64,000 nucleotides of DNA from G963665815 sp942492065 (GTDB lineage Bacteria; Cloacimonadota; Cloacimonadia; Cloacimonadales; JAIOQZ01): positions 124,001 to 188,000 of the forward strand of contig CALODV010000020.1 in assembly GCA_942492065.1 (NCBI GenBank), written 5' to 3'. Within the stretch, counting starts at the first letter, position 1; the number at the start of each line of letters is the position of its first letter. The translations under genes were made by a program, and so were the position numbers. This document shows positions 52,473 to 62,900 of the stretch, piece after piece. Below the pieces are notes generated by a model. That model was not told where the DNA came from. It did not search any database and saw only the letters and a list, made by a program, of their open reading frames with translations.

Positions 52473-53450
52473 TTACTTTTTACTTTCTGATTTTATATGA
52501 TTAATAATATCCTGAATATAAGAAAACGCCAAACATGTAGTTGTATCAGCCGCTCCATAATATACTGCAATCCTTCCGGTAGCCGGATCATGCAGAGCAG
52601 CGCATGGGAAGACAACATTAGGCACATCACCAACACACTCATATATCTTCTGCGGAGACAGAAGATATGAGTCAGATCTGGCAATAACTTTCCATGGTTG
52701 ATCCGGATCAAGAAGAGCCGCGCCCATACTATATACAAAACCGTTGCAGGAAGTTAACACTCCATGATAAATCAGCAGCCAGCCTTCTGATGTTTTTATT
52801 GGGACAGGTCCGGCACCAATTTTAGTACCCTGCCAGGTTTCCGGTATTGTTCTCATTACATGTCTGTGCTTTCCCCAGAAGCATAAATCAGGGCTTTCAC
52901 TGTAATATATATCACCAAAAGGTGTGTGTCCGTTATCACTGGGTCGACTAAGCATAGCGTAATTACCATTTATCTTTTCAGGGAACATGACACCATTTCT
53001 GTTAAACGGAAGAAACGCGTTTTCCTTCTGATAGTATGTTTTAAAGTCTGTTGTTTCGGCAACACCTATTGTAGGCCCATAATATCCGTTGCACCAGGTT
53101 ACAATAAACTTATCATCTATCTGAGTTACACGTGGATCATAAGCATAATTAAATGCTTCCTCTACCGGGCAATCTTCAAAAACAATCTGCTCTGGCTCAA
53201 TATCCCAATTCAAACCATCATCACTGAATCCGGTGTGAATCCTCATTCTGCGAGATTTGTCATCACAGCGGAATACTCCTGCAAAACCCTCTTTGTACGG
53301 TATAACAGCACTATTAAAAATACTGTTCGAAGTTTCCAGATGATCCCTCAAAATAACAGGATTACCCGAGTATCTCCAGAATACATCCTTACAACCTTCC
53401 GGTTTATTTTCCCATGGTATATTTTTAAGTGCTTTTCCAAAAATATTCAT
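52473..53450 (-). CDS. GH130 family glycoside phosphorylase/hydrolase (beta-mannoside)
   Basis: A 325-residue five-bladed propeller enzyme of family GH130, whose members phosphorolyse or hydrolyse beta-1,2- or beta-1,4-mannosides. Characteristic blocks are FNSAVIPYKEGFAGVFR, the catalytic-aspartate region NYAYDPRVT, KIGAGPVPIKTSEGWLLIYHG and ALHDPATGRIAVYYGAADT. No signal peptide, so it acts in the cytoplasm on imported oligosaccharide. It is the last gene of the CBM9-GHL10-GH130 operon. Confidence 0.92.
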   Translation of the reverse strand: MNIFGKALKNIPWENKPEGCKDVFWRYSGNPVILRDHLETSNSIFNSAVIPYKEGFAGVFRCDDKSRRMRIHTGFSDDGLNWDIEPEQIVFEDCPVEEAFNYAYDPRVTQIDDKFIVTWCNGYYGPTIGVAETTDFKTYYQKENAFLPFNRNGVMFPEKINGNYAMLSRPSDNGHTPFGDIYYSESPDLCFWGKHRHVMRTIPETWQGTKIGAGPVPIKTSEGWLLIYHGVLTSCNGFVYSMGAALLDPDQPWKVIARSDSYLLSPQKIYECVGDVPNVVFPCAALHDPATGRIAVYYGAADTTTCLAFSYIQDIINHIKSESKK

Positions 53451-53457
53451 AAATACC

Positions 53458-54438
53458 TCAAAGTTCCCTTATCATATCAAAATGTTCTTCAGTAAGTGAA
53501 CCGTAATCAAAGAAGCTCACAGACTGTGCACCATTCTCAATTGCATACTTAACAGCCTGTTTCAGTTCATCGACACTGCTTTCCGGTACATATAAGCCTG
53601 AGACAAAAGGAAATTTACTTTCCAGATCTCTATTGCAGGAGCCTGCAGTTTCAATAAGCCAATCCGGCTTCCTGTTATAGAATGCATAGTACTGCATTGG
53701 AAATGCCATATCAATATCCCATTTATCCCAATCCTGCCTTACCATCTCACGAGACATTTCAGGAGTTGGAAACACTGCTGCAGTAACTTTTTTACCCATA
53801 TTATGTATGATGCCACACAGGTAATTCACCAGTTCTACAACCGAATCATACCTGTATTGTATCCATTTGATTTCATCGAAATTTTCATCCATATTATAAA
53901 TATCAAACCCTGTTCTTCTTTTAAACTCTTCTCTACAGGATTCACAATAACAGAAATCGAATTCAGGGAACACTCTATCCTGCACAAGGTTGTACTTTGG
54001 TTGTAAACCTTCCGGGAGAATAACATCCGGATATCTTATATAGTCCAGATGAACAGATTCTACATTTTCCATATCACAGATTTTACTAACCTTATCAGCC
54101 AGATAATCCCGTACTTCCTTCTTAGAAGGACATATCCACTTATAGTAGCCTACATACGGCTGTTTTTCCAGACATGACACTCCTTCACGATTTACAATAT
54201 ACCAGTCAGGATGGTTTTCGACAATATCCTGATCATTACAGTTCAGCATCCATGTCCAGGCATGAAATTTAATACCTGCTGCACTATAGAGCTCGGATGC
54301 CTTTTCGATCATCTTACCCTTATAGAATACGTTGTTAATTCCTGAGTAGCCCAGCTTATCAATACTGTCCTCTATCTTCTTGAGATAATCTTCATTATCC
54401 TCGTGCAGCCATATCCATTTATCATTAAGTTTATTCAT
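53458..54438 (-). CDS. putative glycoside hydrolase of the GHL10/DUF187 type
   Basis: A 326-residue TIM-barrel protein. It opens directly with the barrel (WIWLHEDNEDYLKKIEDSID, GINNVFYKG), and has AGIKFHAWTWML, the hallmark ESVHLDYIRYPDV and a late DIDMAFPMQYYAFY strand. These match the GHL10-like family of putative glycoside hydrolases. Most relatives are secreted, but here no signal peptide is visible, consistent with cytoplasmic action beside GH130. Its ATG overlaps the stop of the CBM9 gene by one base (TAATG). Confidence 0.85.
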   Translation of the reverse strand: MNKLNDKWIWLHEDNEDYLKKIEDSIDKLGYSGINNVFYKGKMIEKASELYSAAGIKFHAWTWMLNCNDQDIVENHPDWYIVNREGVSCLEKQPYVGYYKWICPSKKEVRDYLADKVSKICDMENVESVHLDYIRYPDVILPEGLQPKYNLVQDRVFPEFDFCYCESCREEFKRRTGFDIYNMDENFDEIKWIQYRYDSVVELVNYLCGIIHNMGKKVTAAVFPTPEMSREMVRQDWDKWDIDMAFPMQYYAFYNRKPDWLIETAGSCNRDLESKFPFVSGLYVPESSVDELKQAVKYAIENGAQSVSFFDYGSLTEEHFDMIREL

Positions 54439-55502
54439 TATTTCTTTTCTCCAGCATCAACAGACCAGAAGCGTCCTTTATTGTTCACATACCATATCTT
54501 GCCATCTTTTTGCAGCCCATAAACGAAATTGTATTTATCAGCCATAACAATGATTTCCTTATTATATGGCTTGAAGTTTTTATTGAAATGACCATGTTTG
54601 GATTCATATTCTTTCTGCATGTAATATAACTTGAAAAGCTCAACTCTCAGTTCAGGTTCTTCTTCAAATACAGGATCAACTTTTTCTCCGGCAAGAGCAT
54701 GAGAAAACTGCACTACTCCCCATCTTTCAGGGTAATGCATGGCAATCAATCCCTGTGGAGACCATACCCAGTTGTTTTCAGGCAGGTTCTTACCTGTTTC
54801 AGAATCTTTCTGCTTAACATATTCACCATCAATAACATCATATCGCCAATCGACTCTGGAGAAGTTAACTTTCATAATCTCATTATCTTCGGGATAACCT
54901 GAATGTCTGGCGCACTCTTCCAGAGCATTCCACGGAATTGCAATTTCAACAGTCCAGTACTTATCTGTATCTTTGGGATCGTTAATTGTACCTTCGATAT
55001 GTACAGCAGTTTTAAGTCCTGAGATGTTCCAATGATCAACGGCTTTTCCATTATCCTTATATGCCTGTGTAAGTAAAAGATCCCATGTAGTATTCAATGC
55101 GTTAATTTCCAGTTCATAGTAATTGTGAGTATCGCAGTCAGGATCCAGAAAAACCTCAAAATCATCATCATAAAAAATAACATTATCATGTTCTTTCAAG
55201 AATCCTGCAATATTTTTCTCCTCGAGTTTAGCAGCAAAATAAAAATAATCTTCATCCCAGAGCATTTTGGCTCTTGTATCTTGAAAAGGCAGTGGTTTCA
55301 GTTCACCTTCAATATCGACAAACTTATCTGTCCATGGAACTTTCTCCCACGACTCCTCATTGGGTACACCGTCTATATTTAAAGGTTTTATAGCTTTATA
55401 ACAGATGTAGTGTTTAGGAGCATACTCAATCTGCGGTGTTGGAAAGTTACAAAATGTGTTCAGTGAAAAGAAACTTAGAAGCATAATGCTGAAAATTCTC
55501 AT
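54438..55502 (-). CDS. secreted CBM9-like carbohydrate-binding protein
   Basis: A 354-residue exported protein (signal MRIFSIMLLSFFSLNTFC) with a family-9-like carbohydrate-binding domain: KPLNIDGVPNEESWEKVPW, AKMLWDEDYFYFAAKLEE, DDDFEVFLDPDCDTHNYYEL and WTVEIAIPWNAL. Such domains bind sugars at chain ends and usually form the outer part of carbohydrate-use systems. The last 80 residues are helical with two short beta segments. GGAG precedes the ATG. First gene of the operon. Confidence 0.88.
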   Translation of the reverse strand: MRIFSIMLLSFFSLNTFCNFPTPQIEYAPKHYICYKAIKPLNIDGVPNEESWEKVPWTDKFVDIEGELKPLPFQDTRAKMLWDEDYFYFAAKLEEKNIAGFLKEHDNVIFYDDDFEVFLDPDCDTHNYYELEINALNTTWDLLLTQAYKDNGKAVDHWNISGLKTAVHIEGTINDPKDTDKYWTVEIAIPWNALEECARHSGYPEDNEIMKVNFSRVDWRYDVIDGEYVKQKDSETGKNLPENNWVWSPQGLIAMHYPERWGVVQFSHALAGEKVDPVFEEEPELRVELFKLYYMQKEYESKHGHFNKNFKPYNKEIIVMADKYNFVYGLQKDGKIWYVNNKGRFWSVDAGEKK

Positions 55503-55653
55503 AAAGTTATCTCCGTTGTATTGATTTCAAAAAAATATAGTGTAACAGATTTCTGTCAATAAGTGAAATATCAATGGCGTTAAATTCAGAGTAAATTACT
55601 GTGTTATCTAAAGAAAAGATATAGTAATAATCGAATAAATTACTATATTTTAA

Positions 55654-55682
55654 TTGACAGGATTGATAAAGACTTAAATTAT
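55654..55682 (+). promoter_or_regulatory. candidate promoter before the coiled-coil/HAD/FKBP genes
   Basis: TTGACA (55654-55659), 17-bp spacer, AATTAT (55677-55682, 4 of 6 matches). Confidence 0.4.
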
Positions 55683-55770
55683 ATATTTGCTAAGGTTTAT
55701 ACATCATGAACCTTAAACTAACCAATATGCTTTTCATCAAGCTATTATATTGAAAATTAAGGAGTTCAAT

Positions 55771-56355
55771 ATGACTGAGACCTCGTACAACTCAGGAGAG
55801 ATTCTATTAGTTTTGATTCTGCTGCTGTTGAACACCGGACTGGTAATATTCCTGATAACGAAACTTGTCAAAGCTTTACGGGAGCTGCAATCCTGCAAAA
55901 GACAGATTACCGGGTTGGAATCAAGCAATAAAAAAATCTTCACACAACTTGTATCCTTAAACGAATCAATAAAAATGAATGGAGGTCAGGAAAGTTCCTT
56001 CGATGCTGTTCAACTGCAGTGCATTCTGGAATATTCTGAAGACTTTCAGCAGGTCTACACATACTTGAAGAAAGTAGCAGCCTGTGTGGACTCTAACGTA
56101 TTGGAAAACTATGGCGAAACTGCCAAAGAAATATATTACATGATTGATGAGTGGAACAACAAATCAGGTAAAGCTAAACTCGTTCTTAGTGAAGATTTAT
56201 TGCAGATGCATAAAAAAATCATAGATGAGATGTATAATTTTGCTGACTCATTGAAGGATGAGCAGGATGCGGAAACAATAATCGGTTCTTTTCAGAAAAT
56301 ACATGAATCTAAAAAAGCAATAGACTCAATGACGAGAGAAGCAATTCAAAATTAA
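55771..56355 (+). CDS. single-pass membrane protein with coiled coil
   Basis: A 194-residue protein: a membrane helix (residues about 11-32, EILLVLILLLLNTGLVIFLI) and then a charged helical region with a coiled-coil start (LQSCKRQITGLESSNKKIFT). AAGGAG at 55759-55764 points to the ATG at 55771 rather than the TTG at 55750. No family recognised. It is followed 14 bp later by the HAD phosphatase gene and is presumably co-transcribed. Confidence 0.7.
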   Translation: MTETSYNSGEILLVLILLLLNTGLVIFLITKLVKALRELQSCKRQITGLESSNKKIFTQLVSLNESIKMNGGQESSFDAVQLQCILEYSEDFQQVYTYLKKVAACVDSNVLENYGETAKEIYYMIDEWNNKSGKAKLVLSEDLLQMHKKIIDEMYNFADSLKDEQDAETIIGSFQKIHESKKAIDSMTREAIQN

Positions 56356-56369
56356 CTTAAGGACTTTCA

Positions 56370-57053
56370 ATGAAATATAAATTTTTACTTTTCGATATGG
56401 ATCAGACAATTTTTGATTATAAAAAAGGGAATGTCAGCGCACTTGAATTTACATTTAACAAATTTGGTATAGAATTTTCGAAACATATCCTCGATGAATA
56501 CCGTTCTATAAATAAAACTTTGTGGTCTGAATTTGAACGCAATCAAATATCAGGATTAAAACTAAGAGCAGAAAGATTCAGACTGTTATTTGAAAAGCTT
56601 AATATTAAGAAAGATGCTGAACTGGTATCAAGGGAATACCTTATTAACCTGTCAAACCAGACAGATTACATGCCTGGAGCAGAAAAGATGCTTTCCAAAG
56701 TAAAATCCGACTTCAAACTGGGAATAATTACCAATGGCTTTGCGGATGTTCAGTATCCAAGACTGGCAAAGTCCACCATATCGGGTTTATTCAATAAAAT
56801 TTCAGTTTCTGAGGAATCGGGATTTTCCAAACCGGATGTCGGTATTTTTGATTATACTTTCAAGCTGTATGAAATCAAAGATAAAACTGAAGTAATAATT
56901 ATTGGCGATAACCTGCAGTCTGATATAAAAGGCGGAAATGATTACAGTATTGATACCTGCTGGTACAATCCTAAAAAACTGCATAATGACTCGGGGATTG
57001 AGCCAACATATGAAATTAACGACTGGGAACAGTTTCTGGAGGTAATTTACTAA
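56370..57053 (+). CDS. HAD-family nucleotidase (YjjG-like)
   Basis: A 227-residue haloacid-dehalogenase-fold phosphatase. Motif I is FDMDQTIFD, motif II ITNGFADVQ, motif III the lysine of SGFSKPDVGIFDYT, and motif IV IIGDNLQSDIKGG. The helical cap and length fit the YjjG/YfnB group, which removes phosphate from non-canonical pyrimidine nucleotides. GGAC is the only weak ribosome site. It lies 3 bp before the FKBP gene. Confidence 0.9.
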   Translation: MKYKFLLFDMDQTIFDYKKGNVSALEFTFNKFGIEFSKHILDEYRSINKTLWSEFERNQISGLKLRAERFRLLFEKLNIKKDAELVSREYLINLSNQTDYMPGAEKMLSKVKSDFKLGIITNGFADVQYPRLAKSTISGLFNKISVSEESGFSKPDVGIFDYTFKLYEIKDKTEVIIIGDNLQSDIKGGNDYSIDTCWYNPKKLHNDSGIEPTYEINDWEQFLEVIY

Positions 57054-57056
57054 ATT

Positions 57057-57524
57057 ATGAAACATTACTTATTTCTTCTATTGATGCTGACAGCATTGAC
57101 ATTAAGTGCTGAACCTATGAAAACATGGACAACAGATTCGGGTTTGAAAATAGAAGTACTGCAGAAAAGCGACAGCACTAAGATAGTGGAACAATACGAT
57201 TTTGTTACAATGCACTATGAAGGCTGGTTACTGAACGGTAGAAAGTTTGACAGCTCAATTGACCCGGATACTCCAATTACTTTTATGGCGGGTATGGGAA
57301 AAATGATAGCTGGAATAGAGGAAGGCTTGATTGGAATGCGGCCGGGAGAAATAAGAAGAGTAATTATTCCACCCAGTCTTGGATATGGAGATATCTGGTA
57401 TCAGAATGTCATTCCTCCCAACTCGGTTCTGGACTTTAAAATATATCTACTATCCGTTACCAAACACAAGCTGAATCTTGAGAAAAAAGATTCGGAATCT
57501 GACTCATCCTCTGATACTCAATAA
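57057..57524 (+). CDS. exported FKBP-type peptidyl-prolyl isomerase
   Basis: A 155-residue protein with a signal peptide (residues 1-17) and one FKBP domain: FVTMHYEGWLLNGRKFDSS, FMAGMGKMIAGIEEGLIGM, RRVIIPPSLGYGD and IPPNSVLDFKIYLL. The key active-site aromatic and glycine positions are kept. It acts on proline bonds of exported proteins. A serine/aspartate-rich tail ends the protein. Its last 21 bases overlap the convergent acetyltransferase gene. Confidence 0.95.
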   Translation: MKHYLFLLLMLTALTLSAEPMKTWTTDSGLKIEVLQKSDSTKIVEQYDFVTMHYEGWLLNGRKFDSSIDPDTPITFMAGMGKMIAGIEEGLIGMRPGEIRRVIIPPSLGYGDIWYQNVIPPNSVLDFKIYLLSVTKHKLNLEKKDSESDSSSDTQ

Positions 57525-58292
57525 TGCCTCCGAGTATTCAATAACTTTTTTGAATCCGACTTTCTCATAACACCTGATAGCCTGATAGTTATCAGCTTTT
57601 ACATTTAGTGCTATAAAATCACATGTTTTTAATAAATCACTACATATTGCAGCAGTCAGAACACTGCCAATCCCTTGTCCTCTAAGCTTTTTATGAACTG
57701 AGATTGAGCCAAGTGCCGCTGTCTTAAATTCACCGGAATATGTATGAATTCCACCAAAAGCCAGACATTCATCATCATCGGTTATCATTTTAAATTTCCC
57801 TGTTGAAAGCAAGCTGACATCAAACCAGTTTTCAGGATAGTTGTCTTTCAGGAATTCTTGAACTTGTGATACATCATCTATACTTACAGACCTGATATCA
57901 TAAACTCCTTTTTGAAATCCTGTAAAATCAGGTTGATTCAATCCCATTCGAACAGAATTAATATTCTCTAAAACATCATATTTAAAGCTTAAGTGTTCCA
58001 CAATTTCCTTATTTGCATGTAGATAGAATTTTTCAGGCAGTAAAGGAAGCATTTCTTTCCAGGATTCTTCAACAAGAGAGTCATAATCAGTTGATATACC
58101 AATATATATAGGGATTTGAAACTTTGAATACTTGAGTATTATATAAGACGAAAGTTCATCACCGATCTTTGTAAAATAATCTGTATAAGCCCAGTAAGAT
58201 TTATCCAAATCTGATATTCTGTAAATATTATGAAAAGGATATCTTATCAGCCTTTCATAAATATCTCGTTTATTTTCAGACTTTTCCATCAA
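57504..58292 (-). CDS. GNAT-family acetyltransferase
   Basis: A 262-residue protein with a C-terminal GNAT domain: AALGSISVHKKLRGQGIGSV (acetyl-CoA loop RGQGIG), FIALNVKADNYQAIRCYEKV and GFKKV. The N-terminal ~120 residues resemble the first half of two-domain GNAT proteins of the FR47-like/YjdJ type and are otherwise unassigned. Its start overlaps the stop of the TPR-histidine-kinase-like gene by 4 bp, so it is co-translated with it. Substrate unknown. Confidence 0.88.
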   Translation of the reverse strand: MMEKSENKRDIYERLIRYPFHNIYRISDLDKSYWAYTDYFTKIGDELSSYIILKYSKFQIPIYIGISTDYDSLVEESWKEMLPLLPEKFYLHANKEIVEHLSFKYDVLENINSVRMGLNQPDFTGFQKGVYDIRSVSIDDVSQVQEFLKDNYPENWFDVSLLSTGKFKMITDDDECLAFGGIHTYSGEFKTAALGSISVHKKLRGQGIGSVLTAAICSDLLKTCDFIALNVKADNYQAIRCYEKVGFKKVIEYSEALLSIRG

Positions 58293-59728
58293 TCTAGTGA
58301 CAACATCTTAACATTTTCACTGTAGTTTTCAAATCTCAGATTATCCAGATCACGCATTTTCTGCAATAGAATTCTTATCCTGTCCAGTGATCCTTCCATT
58401 CTATCAATCAGCTTTTTCTGTTTATCAGTCAACACTTCATCATCCATCGACATTTTGAACAGATCCAAACTTCCCTGCAAAATCATCAAAGGTTGATTAA
58501 CTTCATGATTTGTTGTAATCGCCATAGCCAAAGCAGTATTTTTCTTCTCGAGATCTATGATAGCACTTTGAGATTTCTTTAAGTCGGCATAAGATTGATA
58601 CAAAAGGTTTGTCTTTTGCTCAATTGCTGATTTCTGCGCATTGATAATCTTAATTTTCTCAGGAATCTCTTTATTCTTCAAATTTGATATTTCTTTATCT
58701 TTTTCTTTGCTGATTCGTTCATATTTTTCCTGTATCTTTTCAATTTTCTGCAAAGTAAAATCTTTCTCAATCTCCAGACTTAGAGTTTCAGACTCCAGCA
58801 TCATTTCATATGCTTTTTCAAAGTCTCCCATAAGATGATATACAGCTGCTTCATAACGCATGTATTTTCTTAATTCAAGCTTTTCTTCCGAATTCTGTGC
58901 TATTGCCTTGGATTTGGCAATGCAATCCAACGCTTCATTATAATTCTCCAGATAACGGTGACACCTTGCAATATTGAATGTCGTTTTAGCTACTCCTATT
59001 TGATCATCCAACTTAGACTTGATTTTCAACGCTTCTTCAAGAAAATCGATAGCAATAACGAATTCCTGTTGTTGAGTGTGTATAATTCCTAAATTATTCA
59101 GTGCTTTAGCAATTCCTGACTCATACTTTAAACCAAGATAATCATTTAAGCTCAGTTGAGTAAACTCTATTGCCTTTTCATAATCACATCTATCTATGAA
59201 CAGCAATCCAATATTAAGTCTTACTCCGCACATCCTCAGAGTATCTCCCATTTCTTCTCTAATCTTCAGAGCTCTCATTAAATACTCAAGAGCCCTATCT
59301 GTATCTTTCGCACGTCTGTAAATTACCCCAACATTGCTTAAATTAGTGGCAAGACAATGCATATCTCCCAATTTTTCATCTATCTGAATTGCCTGTAGAG
59401 TATACTCAATTGCCTTATCATATTGTCCCTGTCCCATTAAACAGCTGCCGTACTTCGAGAGTGCATTGGCTATACCGGGAAGATCATTATCAGCTTCACA
59501 TAATTCCAGAGATTTTTTCAGATATATTTTTCCCAGATCATAGCGATTCAGCTGCAGGTATATTTCACCAATCAGATTGGTCAGTTTCTTTTCATGTTCT
59601 ATTTCACCCATACCCTCGATTCTTTCATATGCATCCTGAGCAAGCTTTGCACAAGCAATACGTTTACTCATAAAGTTATCCTGAATGAACTTTATCAATT
59701 CTTCAATAGGCCTATCTTCGAAACTCAC
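58289..59728 (-). CDS. TPR protein with histidine-kinase dimerisation (DHp) helices but no ATPase domain
   Basis: A 479-residue cytoplasmic protein. Residues about 40-310 hold seven or more TPR units (ALSKYGSCLMGQGQYDKAIE, NLSNVGVIYRRAKDTDRALE, ALNNLGIIHTQQQEFVIAID). A long coiled coil (about 320-400) leads to a DHp-like H-box AITTNHEVNQPLMIL with H408, and the protein ends 72 residues later, with no N/G boxes. AGGTGG lies 5 nt before a GTG at 59726-59728; a GTG three codons earlier overlaps that site. It is divergent from the hybrid kinase gene. Confidence 0.88.
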   Translation of the reverse strand: MSFEDRPIEELIKFIQDNFMSKRIACAKLAQDAYERIEGMGEIEHEKKLTNLIGEIYLQLNRYDLGKIYLKKSLELCEADNDLPGIANALSKYGSCLMGQGQYDKAIEYTLQAIQIDEKLGDMHCLATNLSNVGVIYRRAKDTDRALEYLMRALKIREEMGDTLRMCGVRLNIGLLFIDRCDYEKAIEFTQLSLNDYLGLKYESGIAKALNNLGIIHTQQQEFVIAIDFLEEALKIKSKLDDQIGVAKTTFNIARCHRYLENYNEALDCIAKSKAIAQNSEEKLELRKYMRYEAAVYHLMGDFEKAYEMMLESETLSLEIEKDFTLQKIEKIQEKYERISKEKDKEISNLKNKEIPEKIKIINAQKSAIEQKTNLLYQSYADLKKSQSAIIDLEKKNTALAMAITTNHEVNQPLMILQGSLDLFKMSMDDEVLTDKQKKLIDRMEGSLDRIRILLQKMRDLDNLRFENYSENVKMLSLD

Positions 59729-59750
59729 ATTTACCACCTAAATAATTCTT

Positions 59751-59779
59751 TGTTAAGAAATGCAAAGTTCATCTTAACA
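59751..59779. promoter_or_regulatory. inverted TGTTAAGA boxes in the signalling-pair intergenic region
   Basis: TGTTAAGA (59751-59758) and TCTTAACA (59772-59779) form a perfect 8-bp inverted repeat with a 13-bp gap. A third TGTTAAGA lies at 59897-59904 before the hybrid kinase. They may bind a regulator shared by the divergent genes. Confidence 0.4.
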
Positions 59780-59931
59780 GATAGTATTCATTGTCAAGAA
59801 AAAATTCTTACATTGTACCCTTATGTTATTTGACGGCATAAATGATAAAATATTAAAAATTAATTGACAACCATTGTTAAACCTGCGGTGATAATTTGTT
59901 AAGATAAAAAAGTATTTCTCAGGAGAGAGAT

Positions 59932-62900
59932 TTGAAAAAGAAAGCAGCCTTATATATTTTTTCTTTTATTATCCTGTTGTTACCATTCTCTATAAAAGCT
60001 GAAGCAGTTAATGGTTCTGAAAGAACGATCCGTTTCAATGTAAAAGCATATGCTGACTCTGTTCTTACATCATCCAAAGAATTAATGAGTGTCAATCCTG
60101 AAAGAGCACGTTTATTACTGCATAATGCTGTAAGGAAAATATCGGATTCAAGTTATAGCTCTGAGAAAAGCCTTTTATATAAACAGCTGGCATCGACATA
60201 CTACAGACTGGGTAAATATAATTCTGCCATTGATTACAATAAGAAAGCCCTCACATGCCTGACAGATTCACAACATGATTCTGCTCTGGGCTCTATTTAC
60301 AATAACTTTGGAGTATTTTACAAAGCCGCCGGGAACTATAAAGCAGCACTTGAATATAACGAAAAAGCCAGAGAAATTTTTGAGAAAAACGATAGCAAAA
60401 GTAAAGTTGCCGTAATCTTGATAAATATGGGAAACATTGCTGCCTTAATGAATAATACTGAAGCTGCAAGTGAGTATTTTCAAAGATCGATTGCATTATG
60501 TAAAGAAAACAACTTTGATAAGCTCCTGATTATGGCATATATAAACTATGGTCTTGCCTGTAATATGAACGGCATGCCTGATAAGGCTGTAAAAAACTTT
60601 AAAGAAGCATTAAAACACAGTAAACTTATAAATGACAACCTGAATATCACAAAAAGCCATAACAATCTTGGACTGGTTTACTTTGAGTCCGGTAAATATG
60701 AAAAAGCCTTAGCTGAGTACGAAGAATCTCTTCAGCATAAACTCAGCATTGGAGACAGCCTTAGTATTGCTTCCACACTGAATAACATTGGCTTAATATA
60801 TGACAGAAGCGGTAAATTTTTTCAAGCACTTTCGCATTATTCGCAAGCTCTGGACATACAGAAAAGAAAGAAGAAAGATACCAATCTCGTGCGATATCTA
60901 AACAACATTGCTGGAATATATCAGAATTACGGTTTGGGCAAGAACGAATCCAGATTTGCAGATAACATTCAGGATATTGAAAAAGAGATTTCCAATAGCG
61001 ATGAATCGTTTTTGAACTGGTATTACCTTAATCTTTCAAGCATTAACTCCAGGAAGGATTTCACAAACAAATCACTGGATTTCAGCAAAGAAGCTCTGGA
61101 GATAGCTGATGAATTGTCTTATACAGAGGGCAAGATAACTGCCCTCAATAATATTGGTTTAGTTTATGATAGTCAGAAAAAAACTGATCTCGCACTGGAA
61201 TATTATAAGAAAGCATATAATCTGCAGAAAAGAAAACAGTACAAAGGTAACCTGGGGCTACTGGAATACAATATAGGTAACCTCTACCTGCAGAAAGGCG
61301 ATAATCAAACCGCACTGAAATACATGCTTGCAGGGCTAAAGGCTGCAGAACAGAAGAATGAGCCGACCCAGTTGATGAATTATCATTTTGCAATATCCAA
61401 AGCCTATGCTAATCTCTTTAATTTTAAAAAAGCTTATTTCCACTATAATCAGTATGTCGCAGCAAAAGATGTTGTCTACAATAAGAATAACCAGAAAGTT
61501 ATTGCTGAACTTAAAGAAAAATATGATGCAGAAGCTAACGAACAGGAGAATAAACTACTTATAAACGAACTCGAGATCAAAGAACTGCAAAATCACCGTC
61601 AGAGAATGATGTCTGCTTTTATCTCAGTTACGGCTTTGCTAATTCTATTTATCCTTATATTTATTTATGGTCGATATAGACAGAAAAACAAAACGGCAAT
61701 TAAACTTAAGGAAATAGTTGAGGATAAAACAAGGCACCTGACTTCTGAAATTAAGGAACGTAAACAAATAGAAGATGAACTAAGAGTGGAAAGAAACATG
61801 TTCTTTAACATTTTCCATAACTCCCCTTATGGTATGGTTTTGTATGAGAACGGAAAGATTAAACTCCTTAATCCGGAATGCATAAATATACTGGGTTATC
61901 AATTATCTGATCTGACTGACTTAGAGACTGTGCTCAATGCTGTTTCTACTAACGAAGAGCAGAAATCTAAACTCCAGAATATTATTACTCGTGAACTGAA
62001 AGGTGCAGAAGGAATAAGAGACTTTGAGCTGAAGATGATGACCAAAGACGGAGTTCAGAGAGATATTGAGATCAGACTGACATTCCTTACTAATGATGCT
62101 GTGATTGCAATACTGTCAGATGTAACCAAGAAGAAGCAGTCAGAACTGAACCTTAAGAAAAGAGAAAGTCAATACAGAAATCTTGTGGAGAATTCACCGA
62201 CCGGTATTATTTCCATTGATGATAGAGGTAATGTTATAAACATCAACCAGAAAATGATTGAGATTGTTGACTTACCGCTGATTGAAGACTTGTTCGCAAT
62301 CAGATTCTTTGAATTCAGTTTATTCTCGAACAGCGGTATTGCCGATGACTTTAAACAATGCCTGAAAGATGGTTGCCCTGCAGTATATGAGAAACAGGTT
62401 CAAACCGAGAAAAACGGACTACTGGTACTTAGATATCACCTTAACCCTATAGATGATGCAGAAGGCAACATTGTTGGCGTGCAAGCCAACTTTGAAGATA
62501 TAACCAGCAGAATTAGTAGTGAAAAAGCACGAGTCAGGCTGGAAAAGGCAATTGAGCAGGCGCATGAATGTGTAATGATTACGGATAAAGACTGTATTAT
62601 TCAATACATAAATCCGGCAGTGACCAATATAAGTGGATATACTTCCGAGGAAATTATTGGAAGGAAACCAAGTATACTCCACAGCGGGGAGCACAATAAA
62701 GACTTCTATGACAAGCTCAAAACGACAATCAGCAGTGGATTTATCTGGAGTGGTCACTTTATAAATAAAAGAAAAGATGGAACGAACTACGAGGAAAACG
62801 CAACAATCACTCCGATTAAGAATGAGCATGGAGAGATTACAAACTACGTTGCAGTGAAACGGGATGTGACAGAGCAGCTCAGACTGGAATCTCAATTGAG

